Shown here piece by piece: positions 60,291-64,000 of a stretch of 64,000 nt of DNA. Made by a program: the position numbers and the translations under genes. The notes beneath the pieces were generated by a model. It saw only the letters and a list, made by a program, of their open reading frames with translations. It ran no database searches and was not told the origin of the DNA. Position 1 is the stretch's first letter. Every line of letters begins with the position of its first letter. This stretch comes from Deltaproteobacteria bacterium (GTDB taxonomy: Bacteria; Desulfobacterota; Binatia; DP-6), in NCBI GenBank assembly GCA_005879795.1, contig VBKJ01000131.1:1-64000 (forward strand), read 5' to 3'.

Positions 60291-62876
60291 CTACGGGCCG
60301 AAGTGCCGGATCAGCTCCGGCAGGCGGTCGAACGCCGGCCCGCGGTCGACCCAGCGCTCGCGGCCGCCCCGGCCGCGGCGCACCATGGTCACGTGTCCCA
60401 GCTCGGCCAGCCGCGAGAGGGCGTTCCCGAAGGTGATCATCGAGTTGCCCTCGGGCTTGTGCACCTCGCCGAGGAGGAGGCTGGTCTGGAACTGGCGGCG
60501 CATGCGCTGCGCGAGCCCGCTGTCCAGGATCGGCCACTCCTCGAGCGCGGCCACGGTGCGCGCCGCGACCAGGTAGGCCTCGCGGAAGTTCTCGAGGATG
60601 CCGGCGGTGGCGCGGATGAGAGGGTGGTCGAGCGCGGCCCCGTCGCCCACCACCGCGCCCACCTCGCGGTAGTACGCAAGCCAGCGCCCGATCTCGGCCG
60701 CCACCGCGTCGCGCTCCGGGAGCGGGAACTCCCAGCGGTAGAGGTCGAGCCACCAGCCGATGTGCGCGCGCAGAGCGGTGAACGGCACCTCGGCCAGGAG
60801 CGCTCGCGTGAGCAGTGAGGGGACGAGGAAGAAGTGAATCGTGTTGTTCTTGTAGAAGTCGAGGTTGACCCGCTTCGAGGTCGGTACGTGGAGGACGACG
60901 CCGCCCGAGTCCACCAGCCGCTCAACCAGCCCGCCGCCCGCGAGCCAGTTGACGCTTTCACGGAAATCCGACCGCTCGTTGCGGTCGAGTGACTCGGTGA
61001 TCCGCACCCCCTTCGTGCGCAGCAGGCCGGTGAGGGCATGGGCCGCGGCGAGGAAGTCGCTCATGCGGCAGGCCGCGCGCGGCGCGCCCAGGAGCGCCGT
61101 GGCGCTCACGGCCGTGGCGCCCGCCACCGCAGCCTCGTTCACGGCGCGCAGCAGCCGGAAGCCCAGGCGCTGGATGAAGCGGTGCTTCTCCTCCTCGACC
61201 TCCTGGGCGCCGAGCCCCGCCCGGAAGCGCTCGCGGGCGGCGCCGAGAGCGGCGTTCAGCGAGATCGGGTCTGCGTAGCTCACGTAGACCGTCCCATAGC
61301 GGCGCTTGAGCACGCTGCGCGCGCGCAGGAGCGCGCCGAGCGACTCGCGCTCCTTCTCCTCGCCGGCGACCTCGCGCCCGTAGGCCTCCTCCTCCGGGAT
61401 GCGCCCGTAGTGGATCGAGATGGGGACGAAGTAGAGGTCCCGCCGCACACCCTGGACGAAGGCGTTGACGATCGCGGAGAGCATGCCGAGCCGCGGGGTG
61501 AGGATCTTCCCCGTCCGCGTCCGCCCGCCCTCGATGAAGAACTCCTGCGTGTAGCCCTCGCGCATGAGGAAGGTGAGGTACTTGCGGAAGACCATCTTGT
61601 AGAGCTCGTTGTCCTCGAAGGTGCGGCGGATGAAGAAGGCGCCGGCGCCGCGGAAGAGCGGCCCCAGGGGCCAGAAGCTCAGGTTGTTGCCGGCGGCGAT
61701 GTGCGGCGGCGAGAGGTAGTTCAGGTGGAAGATGTAGGTGAGGATCAGGTAGTCGAAGTGGCTGCGGTGGCACGGCACGAGCACGACCGGGTGCTCCTTG
61801 ACGCACTCGATCACGTTCTCGAGGCCGACGACCTCCATTCCCCTGAAGACGCGCGGCCAGATGCGGTTGAAGACCGCCTCGAGGAGGCCGAAGTAGAGGC
61901 CGTTGAAGTCGGCGGCCATCTCGTCGAAGTAGCGGCGCGCCTCCTTCCACACCCGCCGGCGCGGCACACCGCGCTCGGCCGCGATGCGCCGCACCAGGCG
62001 GGCCAGCTCGGGATCGTGCAGCACGTGCCGGCGCACCACCCGCCGCGGCAGGAGCGGCGGCCCCCACACCAGCCGCTCCTCGCGGTAGAGGAAGATCTGG
62101 AGCGCGCGCGCCAGCCGGCGTACGACGCGCTCGTCACTCTCGCCCCGGTAGTCCTGCACGAAGCGGTCGAGGACGATCTCGCGGCCGAGCGTGAGCTGCG
62201 TCTCCTCGGCGTTCCAGAGGTAGGTGAAGAGGCGCTTCGCCTCGCCCGGGGCCTCCTGCACGCTGTAGACGAGGGTCGCGAACCGCGACTCCTTGCGGCG
62301 AAAGCCCTTGCCGCGGAAGATCGCGACCGGGACCAGGAACACCGGGCGGTCGGCCGCCGGCGTGGCGCGCACCACGTCGCGCAGGTACTGTGGGCCGAGG
62401 CGGGCGGCGGCCAGCGCCCGCCGGCGCCGCCCGGCCACCGCCTGGCTGCGCATGAAGAGGAGCACGCTCTCCCCGCGGGCCACGAGCGTCGAGCAGGCCA
62501 CGTGGCCGCTGCCCGCGCGGCGCCGGCGGCGGAAGAGCCAGCCGAGCACCTCGGCGAGCGGCCGGAACGCGACCGTGGAGACGCCGGGCGCGAAGCGCGC
62601 GAGCGGCAGCTTCTCGCGCAGCAGGACGGCGTTCACCAGGAGATAGTCGAGCACCGAGCGGTAGCGCATCACGTAGATGAGCGTCCCCTGGCGGGCGAGC
62701 TGGCGGAGGTGCTCGACGGCCTCGGGTCGCACGCGCACCCGGCGGAAGAGGACGCGCACGAGGAGCCGGGCGAGCGGGCCGAAGCGCTCGAGCATGGTCG
62801 AGCGCTGCGCGGCGAGCGGCTGGGGCGCCGGCGGGGCGAGCGGCGCCAGGCGCGCCGATCCGACCGTCTCCGCCAT
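60291..62876 (-). CDS. plsB: Glycerol-3-phosphate 1-O-acyltransferase PlsB
   Basis: An 861-residue PlsB-type acyltransferase, the first step of phospholipid synthesis, with a normal long form. The catalytic HX4D motif is in VVLVPCHRSHFDYLILTYIF, followed by IAAGNNLSFWPLGPLFRGAG, FIEGGRTRTGKILTPRLGML and VPISIHYGRIPEEEAYGREV. The C-terminal region (LNLDFYKNNTIHFFLVPSLL-like) matches E. coli PlsB. ATG 62876 shares a base with the manC stop (TGATG). It may use acyl-CoA or acyl-ACP. Confidence 0.93.
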   Translation of the reverse strand: MAETVGSARLAPLAPPAPQPLAAQRSTMLERFGPLARLLVRVLFRRVRVRPEAVEHLRQLARQGTLIYVMRYRSVLDYLLVNAVLLREKLPLARFAPGVSTVAFRPLAEVLGWLFRRRRRAGSGHVACSTLVARGESVLLFMRSQAVAGRRRRALAAARLGPQYLRDVVRATPAADRPVFLVPVAIFRGKGFRRKESRFATLVYSVQEAPGEAKRLFTYLWNAEETQLTLGREIVLDRFVQDYRGESDERVVRRLARALQIFLYREERLVWGPPLLPRRVVRRHVLHDPELARLVRRIAAERGVPRRRVWKEARRYFDEMAADFNGLYFGLLEAVFNRIWPRVFRGMEVVGLENVIECVKEHPVVLVPCHRSHFDYLILTYIFHLNYLSPPHIAAGNNLSFWPLGPLFRGAGAFFIRRTFEDNELYKMVFRKYLTFLMREGYTQEFFIEGGRTRTGKILTPRLGMLSAIVNAFVQGVRRDLYFVPISIHYGRIPEEEAYGREVAGEEKERESLGALLRARSVLKRRYGTVYVSYADPISLNAALGAARERFRAGLGAQEVEEEKHRFIQRLGFRLLRAVNEAAVAGATAVSATALLGAPRAACRMSDFLAAAHALTGLLRTKGVRITESLDRNERSDFRESVNWLAGGGLVERLVDSGGVVLHVPTSKRVNLDFYKNNTIHFFLVPSLLTRALLAEVPFTALRAHIGWWLDLYRWEFPLPERDAVAAEIGRWLAYYREVGAVVGDGAALDHPLIRATAGILENFREAYLVAARTVAALEEWPILDSGLAQRMRRQFQTSLLLGEVHKPEGNSMITFGNALSRLAELGHVTMVRRGRGGRERWVDRGPAFDRLPELIRHFGP

Positions 62877-63940
62877 CAGAGGTAGCGCCTCAGCCCGCGG
62901 CGGCGGAGCTCGTCGACCACCAGACGCACGTCCTGCGCGCGGTCCTTGTGGCAGACGAGGACCGCGTCGGGTGTGTCGACCACGACCAGATCCTCCACCC
63001 CGAGCACGGCGACCAGCCGCAGGGGGCTGTCGACCAGGCAGCCGCGGCTGTCGATCGAGACGGCGCGCCCGCGGAGCGCGTTGGGCCCGTTCCCGCCCGA
63101 CCAGAGCGCCGCAACGGCCGCCCAGCTCCCCACGTCGCTCCAGCCGAAGCGCGCGCGCACGGTCGCCACGCGCTCGGCGCGCTCGAGGACGCCGCGGTCG
63201 ATCGAGACCGCGGGCAGGCGGCGGTAGGCCGCCGCGAGCGCACGGGCGTTCGTTCCCGCCCGCTCGAGCGGTCCCACCACCTCGGGGAGGTGCACGCGGA
63301 GCGCGGCCAGGACGGCGCTCGCCCGCCACGCGAAGATGCCCGAGTTCCAGAGCACGTCGCCGCCCGCGATGAGCGCCTGGGCGCGCGCGCGCTCCGGCTT
63401 CTCGATGAACTCGGCGGCCCAGGCGCCGCGCCCGCGGGTGCCGGGCAGCGGCGCGCCCATGCGGATGTAGCCGTAGCCCGTCTCGACGTACGTCGGCGGA
63501 ACGCCGATGGTGACCAGCGCCCCGCTCTGCTCCGCGACCTCGAGCGCGAGCGCGAGGTCGCGACGGAAGGCGGGCAGGTCGTCGATCACGTGGTCGGCCG
63601 GCAGCACCGCGAGCACGGCCTCGGGCGCGCGGCGGGCGACGTGCAGGGCGGCCAGGGCGATGGCCGCCGCGGTGTTGCGTCCCTCGGGCTCGACCAGCAG
63701 GGCGCCGCGCCCGAGGCGGGGCAGCTGGCGCGCGACGGCGCGCGCCTGCGCGCGCGCCGTCACCACCAGGATGCGGTCGCGCCGTATGGGTGGCGAGACG
63801 CGGGCAACCGTCTCCTGCAGCAGGCTCCGCCTCCCGCTGAGCGCGAGCAGCTGCTTCGGCATGTGGACGCGGCTGCGGGGCCAGAACCGGGTTCCCGCAC
63901 CGCCCGCCATGATGATCGCCTGACGAGGAGGGTGTGGCAC
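62876..63940 (-). CDS. manC: Mannose-1-phosphate guanylyltransferase
   Basis: A 354-residue GDP-mannose pyrophosphorylase domain protein. QAIIMAGGAGTRFWPRSRVH with PKQLLAL (the nucleotidyl-transfer signature) is at the N-terminus. LPADHVIDDLPAFRRDLALA, TYVETGYGYIRMG and EFIEKPERARAQALI follow, and GRAVSIDSRGCLVDSPL near the C-terminus. It lacks the C-terminal phosphomannose isomerase domain of bifunctional ManC. I place the start at GTG 63940, 11 residues before the MAGG motif. The frame stays open to the window edge at 64000, so an upstream start cannot be excluded. It supplies GDP-mannose for surface glycans. Confidence 0.9.
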   Translation of the reverse strand: MPHPPRQAIIMAGGAGTRFWPRSRVHMPKQLLALSGRRSLLQETVARVSPPIRRDRILVVTARAQARAVARQLPRLGRGALLVEPEGRNTAAAIALAALHVARRAPEAVLAVLPADHVIDDLPAFRRDLALALEVAEQSGALVTIGVPPTYVETGYGYIRMGAPLPGTRGRGAWAAEFIEKPERARAQALIAGGDVLWNSGIFAWRASAVLAALRVHLPEVVGPLERAGTNARALAAAYRRLPAVSIDRGVLERAERVATVRARFGWSDVGSWAAVAALWSGGNGPNALRGRAVSIDSRGCLVDSPLRLVAVLGVEDLVVVDTPDAVLVCHKDRAQDVRLVVDELRRRGLRRYL

Positions 63941-64000
63941 GTGCGCGCGCGGGCTGATCGGCCCGCGCGCCAAGATTAGGCGCCGCCTGGCGAAAAGCAA

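Noticed and set aside
62941-64000. manC extended to the window edge (TTG at 64000)
   Set aside because: The GTG at 63940 lies 11 residues ahead of the nucleotidyltransferase motif, as in the family. The added Arg-rich N-terminus is not typical, but the window end prevents certainty.

Overview
The window is a very GC-rich (roughly 70% or more by eye), gene-dense chromosomal segment of a Gram-negative, diderm bacterium. The evidence is a lipid A/Kdo pathway (fabZ-lpxA, lpxI, lpxB, lpxK, waaA, msbA), BamA, Skp/OmpH, the Lol system and a large LPS-core glycosyltransferase cluster. Gene order (pheA-hisC-tyrA-aroA-cmk-rpsA, bamA-skp-lpxA-lpxI-lpxB, ridA-rel near yicC) resembles deltaproteobacteria-grade lineages (Myxococcota, Desulfobacterota, Binatota and relatives). 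That placement is an inference at low resolution. Almost everything is on the minus strand in long runs with 1-4 nt start/stop overlaps.

Layout: 1-3.1 kb holds a MoxR-like AAA ATPase with a VWA partner (cut by the window edge) and a HIT hydrolase. 3.2-11.3 kb is an aromatic amino acid/translation operon (pheA, hisC, tyrA, aroA, cmk, rpsA, sppA, ihfB). 11.5-16.7 kb has a tiny membrane ORF and pgi-mutL-miaA-accA. 16.8-17.7 kb (plus strand) carries the heptose-1-P adenylyltransferase and rpmB. 17.7-22.9 kb has a secreted PHM-like copper protein, ridA, a bifunctional Rel, an archaeal-type CMP kinase and yicC. A 184-bp palindromic MITE-like element separates yicC from the heptose-7-P kinase gene. 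23-27.9 kb continues with a glycosyltransferase, an O-antigen ligase/polymerase and a polyprenyl-phosphate sugar transferase. 28-29.6 kb is a compositionally different sialidase-like beta-propeller gene.

29.8-42.4 kb is a translationally coupled island of LPS-core genes: two GT9 heptosyltransferase-type genes, several GT4 and GT2 enzymes, three WaaP/KdkA-type kinase domains (one fused to a WaaE-like GT2), and one GT2 relative that has lost its catalytic motif. 42.7-43.5 kb is a lower-GC, mostly non-coding stretch with one XRE regulator. 43.5-59 kb is an envelope operon reading lysS-lolC/E-lolD-bamA-skp-fabZ::lpxA-lpxI-Gfo/Idh-lpxB-msbA-DUF374 acyltransferase-waaA-lpxK. 59-64 kb has a di-iron ferritin-like protein and manC-plsB.

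Taken together, the window covers synthesis of the nucleotide-sugar precursors (heptose, GDP-mannose), lipid A, Kdo addition, core decoration and phosphorylation, export, and outer-membrane insertion. The most unusual points are the FabZ-LpxA fusion, the kinase-glycosyltransferase fusion, two essential genes (cmk and fabZ::lpxA) with no usable canonical start codon at the conserved N-terminus, a copper monooxygenase homologue with Met replaced by His at the CuM site, and the symmetric MITE-like hairpin. No rRNA, tRNA or CRISPR array was seen.
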